53,567 nucleotides of DNA from RGIG1840 sp964626795 (lineage in GTDB: Bacteria > Bacillota_I > Bacilli_A > RF39 > UBA660), in assembly GCA_964626795.1 (NCBI GenBank), contig CAZVIQ010000002.1, forward strand, positions 1-53,567. Direction: 5' to 3'. This document shows positions 17,100 to 25,365 of the stretch, piece by piece. The notes under the pieces were generated by a model. It was not told where the DNA came from and searched no databases. It saw only the letters and a list, made by a program, of their open reading frames with translations. A program made the translations under genes and the position numbers. How positions within the stretch are numbered: the first letter of the stretch is position 1; the number at the start of each line of letters is the position of its first letter.

Positions 17100-17797
17100 T
17101 GAAAAATGAGATTTTAATTGAAAAAATATATTCTGCCAAGAGTATAGAAAAAATAAAAAAGAAAGTTAAACTTTTAGGTATTAATTCAAAAATAAATGCA
17201 ATAGAATTTCTCAATTTAAGACTTATGCTATGTTTCTTAGTTTTTATATCGCTTCTTTATTTTTCAGAGTTACCTTTTATATATGCACCTTTAGTTACAA
17301 TTATTATTTATATTGCTTTTGAATATATTATAATTGACTACCAAATAAAAAATAGAATAAGAAAACTAGATAAAGATGCATTATTCTTTTTTGAAATATT
17401 AGCTTTATCACTTGAAGTAGGAAGAAATTTAAAGGGTGCATTAGATCTTACCGTTAAAAGTATTAAAAATGACTTATCTGATGAGTTTGGGATAGTAATA
17501 GAAGAAGTAAATTATGGTAAAAGTTTAAATGAAGCACTTGTAAAAATGAAAGAAAGAATACCAAGTGAAACTGTAAATAATGTAATACTAAATATTACTC
17601 AATCAAATACTTTTGGAACTTCAATTATAGATACACTTCATCAGCAGGTAGCGTATATCAGAGATAAAAAATTCTTAGAAACAAAAGCTATAATTAATAA
17701 GATGCCAATTAAAATAAGTGTTATATCTGTAGTACTGTTTCTTCCAATTATGCTTTTACTTTTACTTGGACCTATACTTATAGATTTTATGAAGTAA
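17099..17797 (+). CDS. tadC: TadC-like platform protein (T2SSF domain)
   Basis: The 232 residues are a shorter paralogue of TadB: two helices near 40-80, then a T2SSF domain (FFEILALSLEVGRNLKGALDLTVKSIKNDLSDEFGIVIEEVNYGKSLNEALVKMKERI) and a C-terminal hydrophobic hairpin. The ATG overlaps the tadB stop and has AAAGGTGG ahead. It is the last gene of the operon. No prepilin peptidase, TadD or secretin gene follows; lack of a secretin fits a single-membrane cell. Confidence 0.9.
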   Translation: MKNEILIEKIYSAKSIEKIKKKVKLLGINSKINAIEFLNLRLMLCFLVFISLLYFSELPFIYAPLVTIIIYIAFEYIIIDYQIKNRIRKLDKDALFFFEILALSLEVGRNLKGALDLTVKSIKNDLSDEFGIVIEEVNYGKSLNEALVKMKERIPSETVNNVILNITQSNTFGTSIIDTLHQQVAYIRDKKFLETKAIINKMPIKISVISVVLFLPIMLLLLLGPILIDFMK

Positions 17798-17851
17798 AAA
17801 AAACATTAAACGACAAAATTTATTCTTGAAAAGAAAAGATAAAAACGATAA

Positions 17852-17989
17852 AATTCATCGGTTAACCTAAACTACATCAACGTGGGCAGTGACGTGCATC
17901 TGGCAGTTTCTCTTAAATCTTGTATTACTGTAACTGGAGGAACCGGTATTAAAGAAAATCCTTATATAATATCTAATTCTACTTGTTAA
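17852..17989 (+). pseudogene. Remnant C-terminal end of an extracellular repeat-family gene
   Basis: One frame after a stop encodes 45 residues with HLAVSLKSCITVTGGTGIKE, ending …NPYIISNSTC and stop. This matches the end of the intact protein at 25366-26784 (PSVSLKSCIVVTSGDGT…SPYILSDKAC), including the two cysteines. There is no start codon, Shine-Dalgarno or N-terminal domain, so it is a truncated relic of a paralogue. The segment is richer in G+C (AACGTGGGCAGTGACGTGC) than its surroundings. It lies directly behind the Tad operon. Confidence 0.75.
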
Positions 17990-18081
17990 TCAATTTATTC
18001 GTAAAATTCTTGTAAAACGAAACAAATTAATTTTTGTTTTTTTTATTGTTTTAGTATATAATAAGAACGGAGAGTGAATAA

Positions 18082-18192
18082 ATGAAAGATAAAGGAAGAA
18101 CAATTGTAATTTTTGCTATTTTACTATTACTACTTGGGCTTTTATATATATTATATTTTCATACGGGTTATTTCGATATTTTGAAAAAATAA
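18082..18192 (+). CDS. Small single-helix membrane peptide (36 aa)
   Basis: MKDKGRTIVIFAILLLLLGL begins a 36-residue peptide with one transmembrane helix (about 7-27) and a short polar tail ending in DILKK. The Shine-Dalgarno is CGGAGAG, 7 nt before the ATG, and AGTATATAAT lies upstream. It precedes the LRR gene by 35 nt. Such peptides are easily missed by gene finders. Function is unknown. Confidence 0.6.
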   Translation: MKDKGRTIVIFAILLLLLGLLYILYFHTGYFDILKK

Positions 18193-18227
18193 ATTTCTAG
18201 GGATTTTTGGTTAGTTAGGAGTAGAAG

Positions 18228-18926
18228 ATGATAAAATTCGGCAATAAATCGTTAGAAAGTTTTATACAGTTTAAATTAAATAAAACAAATAATAATTTTA
18301 CTGAAAAAGAGTTGAAGAGCATTAAGACTTTAGACTTGAATCCTATAGATATTGATTCTAATTATAGTAGAATCAATCTTGAAGATTTAAAATATTTTCC
18401 CAATTTAAAATATCTGACTATATCAAATATGCATGTTGATATAGCTTCTTTTGCGTTTATATTAAGATTAGAACATTTAGTAAGTCTAACTTTTATTAAT
18501 TCCACATTTCAGGATTTGTCAATTTTGTCTAATTTTAAACTAGAACATATTGGTTTTATTAATTCAAATCTTGAAGATTTAGGGATTATAAATAGAGTAA
18601 AGAGTTTAAAAGAGTTAACTTTAATTAATTATAAAGATATAGATTTATCATATTTTATAAATTTAAATTTAATTTCATTGGAATTATCAAACAGTACAGT
18701 TAAGAATGAGAATGGTATTGGTGAACTTAGTAATTTAAGTAAACTTATTGTATGTAATACTAATATCATGAATTTAAACTTTTTAAACAAACTTAAGAAA
18801 TTAAAAGAACTTTATATTACAAAGACACAATATATTGCTAATAAAATGATTATAAATAATTTAGTTAAAAATAAAGTTTCAGTATACATTGATAATAATA
18901 TATTAATTAATAAAGGAGAATTATAA
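18228..18926 (+). CDS. Leucine-rich-repeat protein
   Basis: The 232 residues contain about seven LRR-like units of 20-23 residues, such as LKYFPNLKYLTISNMHVD, LKLEHIGFINSNLEDLGII, LKELTLINYKDIDLSYF and LSNLSKLIVCNTNIMNLNFL. There is no signal peptide or membrane helix, so it is probably cytoplasmic and mediates protein binding. The Shine-Dalgarno is TTAGGAGTAGAAG. The gene shares one nucleotide with the next ORF (TAATG), so the LRR protein and the pseudo-transglutaminase are almost certainly co-translated and may form a complex. Confidence 0.85.
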   Translation: MIKFGNKSLESFIQFKLNKTNNNFTEKELKSIKTLDLNPIDIDSNYSRINLEDLKYFPNLKYLTISNMHVDIASFAFILRLEHLVSLTFINSTFQDLSILSNFKLEHIGFINSNLEDLGIINRVKSLKELTLINYKDIDLSYFINLNLISLELSNSTVKNENGIGELSNLSKLIVCNTNIMNLNFLNKLKKLKELYITKTQYIANKMIINNLVKNKVSVYIDNNILINKGEL

Positions 18927-20419
18927 TGATATTTTCAAATAAAATAATTGATCTTAAATATTTTAATCCTACTCTTATTAATTATATAAATGATACTGTT
19001 AAAAACAATGCTTTTTTAGGTACAACTATTGTTTTTGAAAGTACAAAAGGTTTAACGTCAGAAATGGTTGAACTTATTAATAAGTCTTCTAAGCTTAAAT
19101 TTAGAATATCTGGTGCTTTTGATTCCAAAAGAATAGAATCAAAAAAAATAAGTAAAAAACAGATTGAAGAAGAATATATCGAACCAGTTACTTATTCTAG
19201 AGAAGAACTTTTTAATATTTTAATAGTTATTGAAAGAATGGAAGAGAGTATTCCAGAAGAAATTTCAGATTTAGAAAAAGCGTTATATATATATAATAAT
19301 TTAAATAAATATTTTAACTATAAATATCATAAGGATACTGTTTCTAATAAAGAAGCAAGTTCATTTAGAGGACTTGTAACTAAAAACATAAATGCTAAAG
19401 GTATTGCACTTATTTTTCAAGAATTAATGCGCAGACAGAGCATTGAAGCTCATTATGTTGAAGGGAAACTCAAAAGTGAAGAATTTGATATTCCTCATTT
19501 TTGGAATATAATTCAGATTGATGGTAAATTTATTCCTTTAGATTTATATCTTGAAATAGAAGAATCAAGAAAAGGGTATTTTGGAGAATTATTGTATTTT
19601 GGAGAAATAAATTCGTTTTCTGAGACACATGTTCCAAGTAATACAGAGATTATACAGTTCTATAACAATTCTCTTTTTGCAATTTCAAAACAAGATTTAA
19701 TAGACTCGTTTAAAAACATATTTACTAATAAAGAGTATAAATTTAAAATAAATGCTTTTAAAAGAAGTAATGGAACTGAAGGAGTGTTCTCTTTTGTAGA
19801 AAGTGAACAGTGTTTAGAAAAAGAATATCAAAAAATAATTTATTTTGATGTAGTAGGCGGCAATACAATAGAAAACCCTTCAATTTTATATCTTGATGCT
19901 AATATAGAATTTATAGAAGAAGAACTTTTTATAGATAAAGTCAAGGTTGATGAAGCTGGATATAAAATCTTATATGAGAAGGTACTGGATCCTACCAATA
20001 TAAGAACAGGGATAACGCTTAACAATGGTTATATAGGAACACTAAAAAATGAAGATAATATTTTAAAGTTCTCTTATGATAGTAAAGTAAAAGATAATAT
20101 TAAAAACTTTCAAAAACTTCTTGTAAGAAGTGATAATACTACATTTGTTTTAGAACAGTTAAATACTACTTTAGAAGGTGAAATAGTAAGTACCAATAAA
20201 TATAAAATATACGAATTATTATATAATGAAGAATACTATGTATCTGAAAAAATTATATATACTGAGAAAGATATAATTGGAAATAATAGTGCAGAATTTA
20301 TTAATAATATATTGTCTGTTAAAAATATTAATAATGCTGTACTTTATAAAAGTGGTTATTTGGGATATTTTAATCCGGCAGAAATAAAAATAATAGATAA
20401 AAAAGAAAGCGAACAGTAA
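18926..20419 (+). CDS. Transglutaminase-fold protein lacking the catalytic Cys
   Basis: Residues about 113-210 of 497 resemble a transglutaminase-like core: SSFRGLVTKNINAKGIALIF, IEAHYVEGKL, DIPHFWNIIQIDG and FIPLDL. His191 and Asp206 sit where the His and Asp of the triad are expected, but the position of the nucleophilic Cys (usually G-x-C) is Ala157. The domain is therefore probably a binding module. The N-terminal 100 residues and the C-terminal 280 residues, beta-rich and without membrane segments, are not recognised. It is coupled to the LRR gene; a terminator follows at once. Confidence 0.75.
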   Translation: MIFSNKIIDLKYFNPTLINYINDTVKNNAFLGTTIVFESTKGLTSEMVELINKSSKLKFRISGAFDSKRIESKKISKKQIEEEYIEPVTYSREELFNILIVIERMEESIPEEISDLEKALYIYNNLNKYFNYKYHKDTVSNKEASSFRGLVTKNINAKGIALIFQELMRRQSIEAHYVEGKLKSEEFDIPHFWNIIQIDGKFIPLDLYLEIEESRKGYFGELLYFGEINSFSETHVPSNTEIIQFYNNSLFAISKQDLIDSFKNIFTNKEYKFKINAFKRSNGTEGVFSFVESEQCLEKEYQKIIYFDVVGGNTIENPSILYLDANIEFIEEELFIDKVKVDEAGYKILYEKVLDPTNIRTGITLNNGYIGTLKNEDNILKFSYDSKVKDNIKNFQKLLVRSDNTTFVLEQLNTTLEGEIVSTNKYKIYELLYNEEYYVSEKIIYTEKDIIGNNSAEFINNILSVKNINNAVLYKSGYLGYFNPAEIKIIDKKESEQ

Positions 20420-20446
20420 AGAGTTTTTATAACTCTTTTTTATTTT
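20418..20446 (+). terminator. Intrinsic terminator after the LRR/transglutaminase pair
   Basis: AAAGAGTT (20418-20425) pairs with AACTCTTT (20431-20438) around a short loop, followed by a T-rich tail. Confidence 0.75.
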
Positions 20447-20548
20447 AATAACTACTTATTATCTTAAAATAATCGGTTTTTAAGAATTTTATAATAAAAA
20501 AAAAGCGTTTTGTAATTTTTTGTCATATATATATAGGTAGGAGGGTGT

Positions 20549-22276
20549 ATGAGCTTTATAGATAATGAAATACTTAATAAAATAATAACATCAAATGATA
20601 TAGTAGATATAATTGGATCATATTTATCTTTGATTCCAAAAGGCAAAAATTATTTTTGTGTATGTCCTTTTCATGATGATCATTCTCCAAGTATGTCAGT
20701 TAGTCCTCAAAAACAGATATTTAGATGTTTTGTATGCGGAGAAACAGGGAATTCGATTTCATTTTTAATGAGATATCTAAATATATCTTTTGTCGAAGCT
20801 GTTAAAATATTATCGGACAAGTCTGGTATTCATCTTGATATTAATGAAACTAAGAAAACAGATAGCAAATATGATAAATATTACGATATTAATGCTATGG
20901 CGAATGCATTTTTTAAAAATAACTTGAATACTAAAGAAGGAACAGAAGCAAGAAAATATCTTGATAGTAGAAATATTACCAAAGAATTAATAGATGAATT
21001 TGATATAGGAGTAAGTTTAAATGAAGGATTAGGTAAAGCCTTATCTAAGAAATATAGTGTAAAAGAACTGGTAGATCTTGATCTGGTTTATGAACAGGGA
21101 AATGTATTAAAAGATATATTTTATAACAGACTTATTTTTCCAATAAAAGACTCTGAAGGTAATGTAGTGGCTTTCAGTGGAAGAATATATAAGACTTCAG
21201 CAGATTCCAAATATAGAAACACAAGCGAAACAATAATATTTAAAAAAGGAAAAATAATATATAATTTTTCTAAAGCTAAAGAATATATTAGAAAAGCTAA
21301 AGAAGTAATAATATGTGAAGGTTTTATGGATACAATAAGACTGCATAGTATAGGTATAAAAAATACAGTTGCGCTCATGGGATCAAGTATGACTAAAGAA
21401 CAACTTGAAATAATTAAAAATCTTAAAGTAAATGTTGTACTTAATTTAGATCAGGATGACGCGGGAAAACTGGGTACTTATAATATAGGCGAAGAAATGC
21501 TTGAAATAGGAATTAATCCTAAAGTTATAGTGTTTAGTAAGTCAAAAGATTCAGATGATCTAATAACCAAGTTTGGTAAGGATGAGTTTATTACTGCATA
21601 TAGAAATAAAGTAGATTTCATAGATTTTAAACTTGACTTTCTTAAAAAGAACAAGAATCTTGATAATGCTGAAGAACTGTCAAAATATATAAATGAAGCA
21701 CTTGAGAGTATAAACAATCTTAATGATTCTGTACTCCAGGAAATTAAAATTTCACAACTTTCTGAAAAATATAACATTAATAAAAGTACACTTTTAAGTA
21801 AGATAGTTAAAAAAGAAAAAATTAATGTTATTAAAAAAGAAGTTCCAAAATTAAAATTAGATAAATATTTAATCAGTGAAATAAGAATAATATATTTAAT
21901 GCTTAACTATAGTGATGTAATTAAAATATATGAAAAAAATTTAGGATATCTAAATAATAGGAAACTTAATAGTTTTGCTAATGAAATAATCTCATATAAA
22001 CTTAAATATAAAATATTTGATTATAAAGATTTTATAACTTCCATATTGGATAATGAAGAACTTAATAATACACTTAAATTTATTATGTCATATCAGCATA
22101 TGGAAGATTATACAGATGAAGAATTAGAAGATTATATAAATACTGTTAAATTATATTCTGTAAAGAAAGAAACAGAAAAACTTACAAAAAGAATGAATGA
22201 AAGTATTGATATAAATGAAAAAAAAGAATTATTAGAAAAAATAGTAAATATGAAAAAGGATGTGTTAGAATGGTAA
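20549..22276 (+). CDS. dnaG: DNA primase
   Basis: DnaG makes RNA primers for replication. The 575 residues contain the N-terminal CHC2 zinc finger (C39, H42, C60, C63), the catalytic core with YFKNNL- and YLDSRNI-type helices, and a TOPRIM domain with EVIICEGFMD (near 252-261) and VVLNLDQDDAGKLG (near 296-309) for metal binding. The C-terminal helicase-binding region is shorter and divergent. A strong Shine-Dalgarno (AGGAGGGTGT) precedes the ATG. It overlaps sigA by 7 nt, the classical macromolecular-synthesis operon order. Confidence 0.97.
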   Translation: MSFIDNEILNKIITSNDIVDIIGSYLSLIPKGKNYFCVCPFHDDHSPSMSVSPQKQIFRCFVCGETGNSISFLMRYLNISFVEAVKILSDKSGIHLDINETKKTDSKYDKYYDINAMANAFFKNNLNTKEGTEARKYLDSRNITKELIDEFDIGVSLNEGLGKALSKKYSVKELVDLDLVYEQGNVLKDIFYNRLIFPIKDSEGNVVAFSGRIYKTSADSKYRNTSETIIFKKGKIIYNFSKAKEYIRKAKEVIICEGFMDTIRLHSIGIKNTVALMGSSMTKEQLEIIKNLKVNVVLNLDQDDAGKLGTYNIGEEMLEIGINPKVIVFSKSKDSDDLITKFGKDEFITAYRNKVDFIDFKLDFLKKNKNLDNAEELSKYINEALESINNLNDSVLQEIKISQLSEKYNINKSTLLSKIVKKEKINVIKKEVPKLKLDKYLISEIRIIYLMLNYSDVIKIYEKNLGYLNNRKLNSFANEIISYKLKYKIFDYKDFITSILDNEELNNTLKFIMSYQHMEDYTDEELEDYINTVKLYSVKKETEKLTKRMNESIDINEKKELLEKIVNMKKDVLEW

Positions 22277-23358
22277 ACGAAATAAAATCATTTGAAGAAA
22301 GAACAAATGAATTAATAGAACAGGGTAAAAAAGATGGCTTTATTACTTATGAGCAGATAGCTAAAAAATTTATTGATCTTGAAATAGACAGTACTTCACT
22401 AGATGAACTGTATAATATTTTAACTGCTAATAATATAGAGGTTCTTCCAGAAGGTGAAGATGAAGGCTCAGCTGTAGTGCCAAGTGCAGATATAGTTATT
22501 GATATACCTGATGAATCTAAAGATATGAGTGTTAATGATAATGTGAGAATGTACTTAAAGGAAATAGGTAAAATATCTTTGTTATCTTTAGAAGAAGAAC
22601 AGGAACTTTCAAAAAGAGTAGCGGCTGGTGATGAAGAAGCTAAAAATATACTTGCAGAGTCTAACTTAAGACTTGTAGTTTCTATTGCAAAAAGATATGT
22701 AGGAAGAGGACTGTTATTTCTTGATTTAATTCAAGAAGGAAATATTGGTCTTATGAAAGCAGTAGAAAAATTTGACTATGATAAAGGTTATAAATTCAGT
22801 ACTTATGCGACATGGTGGATTAGACAAGCTATAACAAGAGCACTTGCAGATCAAGCGAGAACAATCAGAGTACCAGTTCATATGGTTGAGACAATAAATA
22901 AAATGGTAAGAATAGAAAGACAAATGACTCTTGAACTTAATCGTGAACCTACAAATGAAGAACTTGCAAAGAAAATGGGACTTTCAGTAGAAAAAGTAAT
23001 TGAAATAAGAAAAATTAGTCAGGATCCTGTATCACTTGAAACACCTATTGGTGAAGAAGATGATTCACATTTAGGTGATTTTCTTGCAGATGAGAGAACT
23101 ATGTCTCCTGAAGAATTTACTACTTATGAAATATTAAAAGAAGAGCTTAAAGATGTGCTTCTTACTCTAACTAAAAGAGAAGAAGAAGTACTTGAATTAC
23201 GTTTTGGCCTATTTGATGGAAGTTGTCACACTCTTGAAGAAGTAGGTAAAAAATTTGGTGTAACAAGAGAAAGAATCAGACAAATAGAAGCAAAAGCACT
23301 TAGAAAATTAAGACATCCTTCAAGAGCTAAAAAATTAAAGGATTTCTTAATTGAGTAA
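22270..23358 (+). CDS. sigA: Primary RNA polymerase sigma factor (SigA/RpoD)
   Basis: The 362 residues have region 1.1 (about 10-55), 1.2 (DNVRMYLKEIGKISLLS), region 2 (LVVSIAKRYVGRGLLFLDLIQEGNIGLMKAVEKFDYDKG and YATWWIRQAITRALADQARTIRVP), region 3, and region 4 with the helix-turn-helix (TLEEVGKKFGVTRERIRQIEAKALRKLRHPSRAKKLKDFL). It directs transcription from the TTGACA/TATAAT promoters visible in the window. Start ATG at 22270 has AAAAAGGATGTGTTAGA upstream. trmK overlaps its end by 8 nt. Confidence 0.98.
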   Translation: MVNEIKSFEERTNELIEQGKKDGFITYEQIAKKFIDLEIDSTSLDELYNILTANNIEVLPEGEDEGSAVVPSADIVIDIPDESKDMSVNDNVRMYLKEIGKISLLSLEEEQELSKRVAAGDEEAKNILAESNLRLVVSIAKRYVGRGLLFLDLIQEGNIGLMKAVEKFDYDKGYKFSTYATWWIRQAITRALADQARTIRVPVHMVETINKMVRIERQMTLELNREPTNEELAKKMGLSVEKVIEIRKISQDPVSLETPIGEEDDSHLGDFLADERTMSPEEFTTYEILKEELKDVLLTLTKREEEVLELRFGLFDGSCHTLEEVGKKFGVTRERIRQIEAKALRKLRHPSRAKKLKDFLIE

Positions 23359-23965
23359 AAGAATTAATGCAATACTAAATAATATTGATAAAGAAGATAT
23401 AGTACTTGATATAGGTTGTGATATGGCACATATAGGAATAAATCTTGCAAAGAAAGGAATAATTTCTTATGCTGGAGATATAAAAGAAAATATAATTAGT
23501 AGAGCTAAAGAAAATGCAAAAAAATTAAATCTTGATAAATTTATAAATTTTAAAACTTCAGATGGATTGAAAGAATTTGTTAATATATCTGAGATTAATA
23601 CTCTTGTTTTAGCGGGCATGGGGACATATACTATTTTAAATATTTTAAAGGAATCGGAACGTAAGTATAATAAAATTATAACAATATCTAATAATGACCA
23701 TTTATTACTTAGAACTGAAATGATAAAATTGGGATACAAAATAAAATTAGAAGAAATAATTTTTGAAAAAAATAAATATTATAATTTAATTGTATTTATT
23801 CTTGGAAAATGTAATTATAATGAAAAAGAATTGAATTTAGGATATAATCATCAAAATCAAGAATTATTAATACAAAGAAATAGAAATTTAATAAATAAAT
23901 ATAAAAATTTATCTGAAGAAGGGAAAGAAAAATTTAAAAATATACTCCAAATGTTAGAAAAATAA
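23351..23965 (+). CDS. trmK: tRNA (adenine22-N1)-methyltransferase
   Basis: The 204 residues show a Rossmann methyltransferase: DIGCDMAHIGINLAKKG (SAM motif I), AGDIKENIISRAKENAKKLNL, LVLAGMGTYTILNIL and a C-terminal helical part. This matches TrmK (YqfN), which methylates A22 of tRNAs. Position directly after sigA is conserved in Bacillus. The start is TTG at 23351 (TTG AGT AAA AGA), supported by AAAGGAT 7 nt upstream inside the end of sigA. Confidence 0.92.
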   Translation: MSKRINAILNNIDKEDIVLDIGCDMAHIGINLAKKGIISYAGDIKENIISRAKENAKKLNLDKFINFKTSDGLKEFVNISEINTLVLAGMGTYTILNILKESERKYNKIITISNNDHLLLRTEMIKLGYKIKLEEIIFEKNKYYNLIVFILGKCNYNEKELNLGYNHQNQELLIQRNRNLINKYKNLSEEGKEKFKNILQMLEK

Positions 23966-24011
23966 TAGTTGGAGAAATAAATATAATTATTTAATAGAAA
24001 GGAAAAGCAGT

Positions 24012-25292
24012 ATGTTTATCGATGAAGTAATAATTAAAGTAAAAGCTGGAAATGGAGGAGATGGATGTTCTTCTTTTAGGCATGAAAAATATGTTGAGCT
24101 TGGTGGTCCAGATGGTGGTAACGGTGGAAAAGGTGGAAACATTATATTTAAAGCAGATAAAGGTCTTAAAACTCTTATTGATTTAAAATATATGAAAACT
24201 GTTAAAGCAGATAAAGGTGGCAATGGAAGTGGTAATGATAAAACTGGTAGGAATGCAGAAGATACTTTTATAAAAGTACCAGTGGGAACTACCATTAAAG
24301 ATTCGGAAACTGGACTTATTATATGTGATCTTATAGAAGATAACGAAGAGCATATTATAGCAAAAGGTGGAAAAGGTGGTAAAGGTAATGCTGCTTTTAA
24401 AACAAATAAAAATAAAGCACCTACTATAAGTGAGTACGGTGAAGAAGGTGAAGAAAAAACTTTACAGTGTGAACTTAAACTTTTAGCAGATGTAGGACTT
24501 GTAGGATTTCCTTCAGTTGGTAAAAGTAGTTTAATAAGTATTATAAGTGCATCCAAACCAAAAATTGCTGATTATCATTTTACTACACTTTCTCCTAATT
24601 TAGGAGTTGTAAAAGTTGAAGATTATAGTTTTGTAGTTGCTGATCTTCCAGGACTTATTGAAGGTGCTTCAGAAGGTATAGGACTAGGTGATAGATTTTT
24701 AAAACATACACTTAGAACTAAAGTTATTTGTCATTTAATAGATATGAGTTCTTTAGAAGGAAGAAATCCAATTGAAGATTATAAGATAATTAGAAGAGAA
24801 CTAGAAAGTTATAGTGATAAACTTGCTAAAAAGACTGAAATAATTGTTGCAAATAAAATGGATTTACCAAATTCAAAAGATAATTTAGAATTATTTAAAA
24901 AAGAGTTTCCAGATTTAACTGTAATACCAATAAGTGCGGTGACTAAAGAAAATATTAATACACTTCTTTATAAAATTAAAGAAACACTTATAAAAGAAGA
25001 AGAAACTTCAGTTTATGAAGAAAATGAATTTGAAGATTATGTACTTTATGAATTTAAAAATAATAAGCCTTACACTATTATCAAAGAAGGTAATAGTTGG
25101 CTATTAGAAGGTGATGAATTACACAAACTACTTAAAAAAACCAGATTTAATAGTGATGAAGCGACTCTTAGATTTGCTAAAAAACTAAAAACTATGGGAA
25201 TTGATGATGAACTTCGCAAACTTGGCGCTAAAGAAGGAGACACAGTTAAAATACTTGATAAGGAATTTGAATATGAAGATAGATTTTATTAG
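24012..25292 (+). CDS. obgE: Obg family GTPase (CgtA)
   Basis: This ribosome-assembly and stress GTPase has 426 residues in three parts. The glycine-rich Obg fold spans 1-158 (VKAGNGGDGCSSFRHEK, PDGGNGGKGGNI). The G domain starts near 159 with GFPSVGKSSLIS, then HFTTLSPNLG, DLPGLIEGASEG and NKMDLP. The C-terminal OCT domain follows from about 345. The Shine-Dalgarno AGAAAGGAAAAG precedes the ATG by a few bases. The next gene has its own promoter. Confidence 0.97.
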   Translation: MFIDEVIIKVKAGNGGDGCSSFRHEKYVELGGPDGGNGGKGGNIIFKADKGLKTLIDLKYMKTVKADKGGNGSGNDKTGRNAEDTFIKVPVGTTIKDSETGLIICDLIEDNEEHIIAKGGKGGKGNAAFKTNKNKAPTISEYGEEGEEKTLQCELKLLADVGLVGFPSVGKSSLISIISASKPKIADYHFTTLSPNLGVVKVEDYSFVVADLPGLIEGASEGIGLGDRFLKHTLRTKVICHLIDMSSLEGRNPIEDYKIIRRELESYSDKLAKKTEIIVANKMDLPNSKDNLELFKKEFPDLTVIPISAVTKENINTLLYKIKETLIKEEETSVYEENEFEDYVLYEFKNNKPYTIIKEGNSWLLEGDELHKLLKKTRFNSDEATLRFAKKLKTMGIDDELRKLGAKEGDTVKILDKEFEYEDRFY

Positions 25293-25310
25293 AATCTAAT
25301 TTAAAAAATC

Positions 25311-25339
25311 TTGAATAATGTTTCAATAAATGGTAAAAT
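25311..25339 (+). promoter_or_regulatory. Promoter of the anchored surface-protein gene
   Basis: TTGAAT (25311-25316) and TAAAAT (25334-25339) are separated by 17 nt, in the gap after obgE. Confidence 0.55.
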
Positions 25340-25365
25340 CCCTTTAAGGATAGAGTGATTTTATT

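Noticed and set aside
23987..24556. Long minus-strand frame inside obgE
   Set aside because: It is the complement of the glycine-rich Obg fold (Pro/Ser-rich shadow) and obgE is certain.
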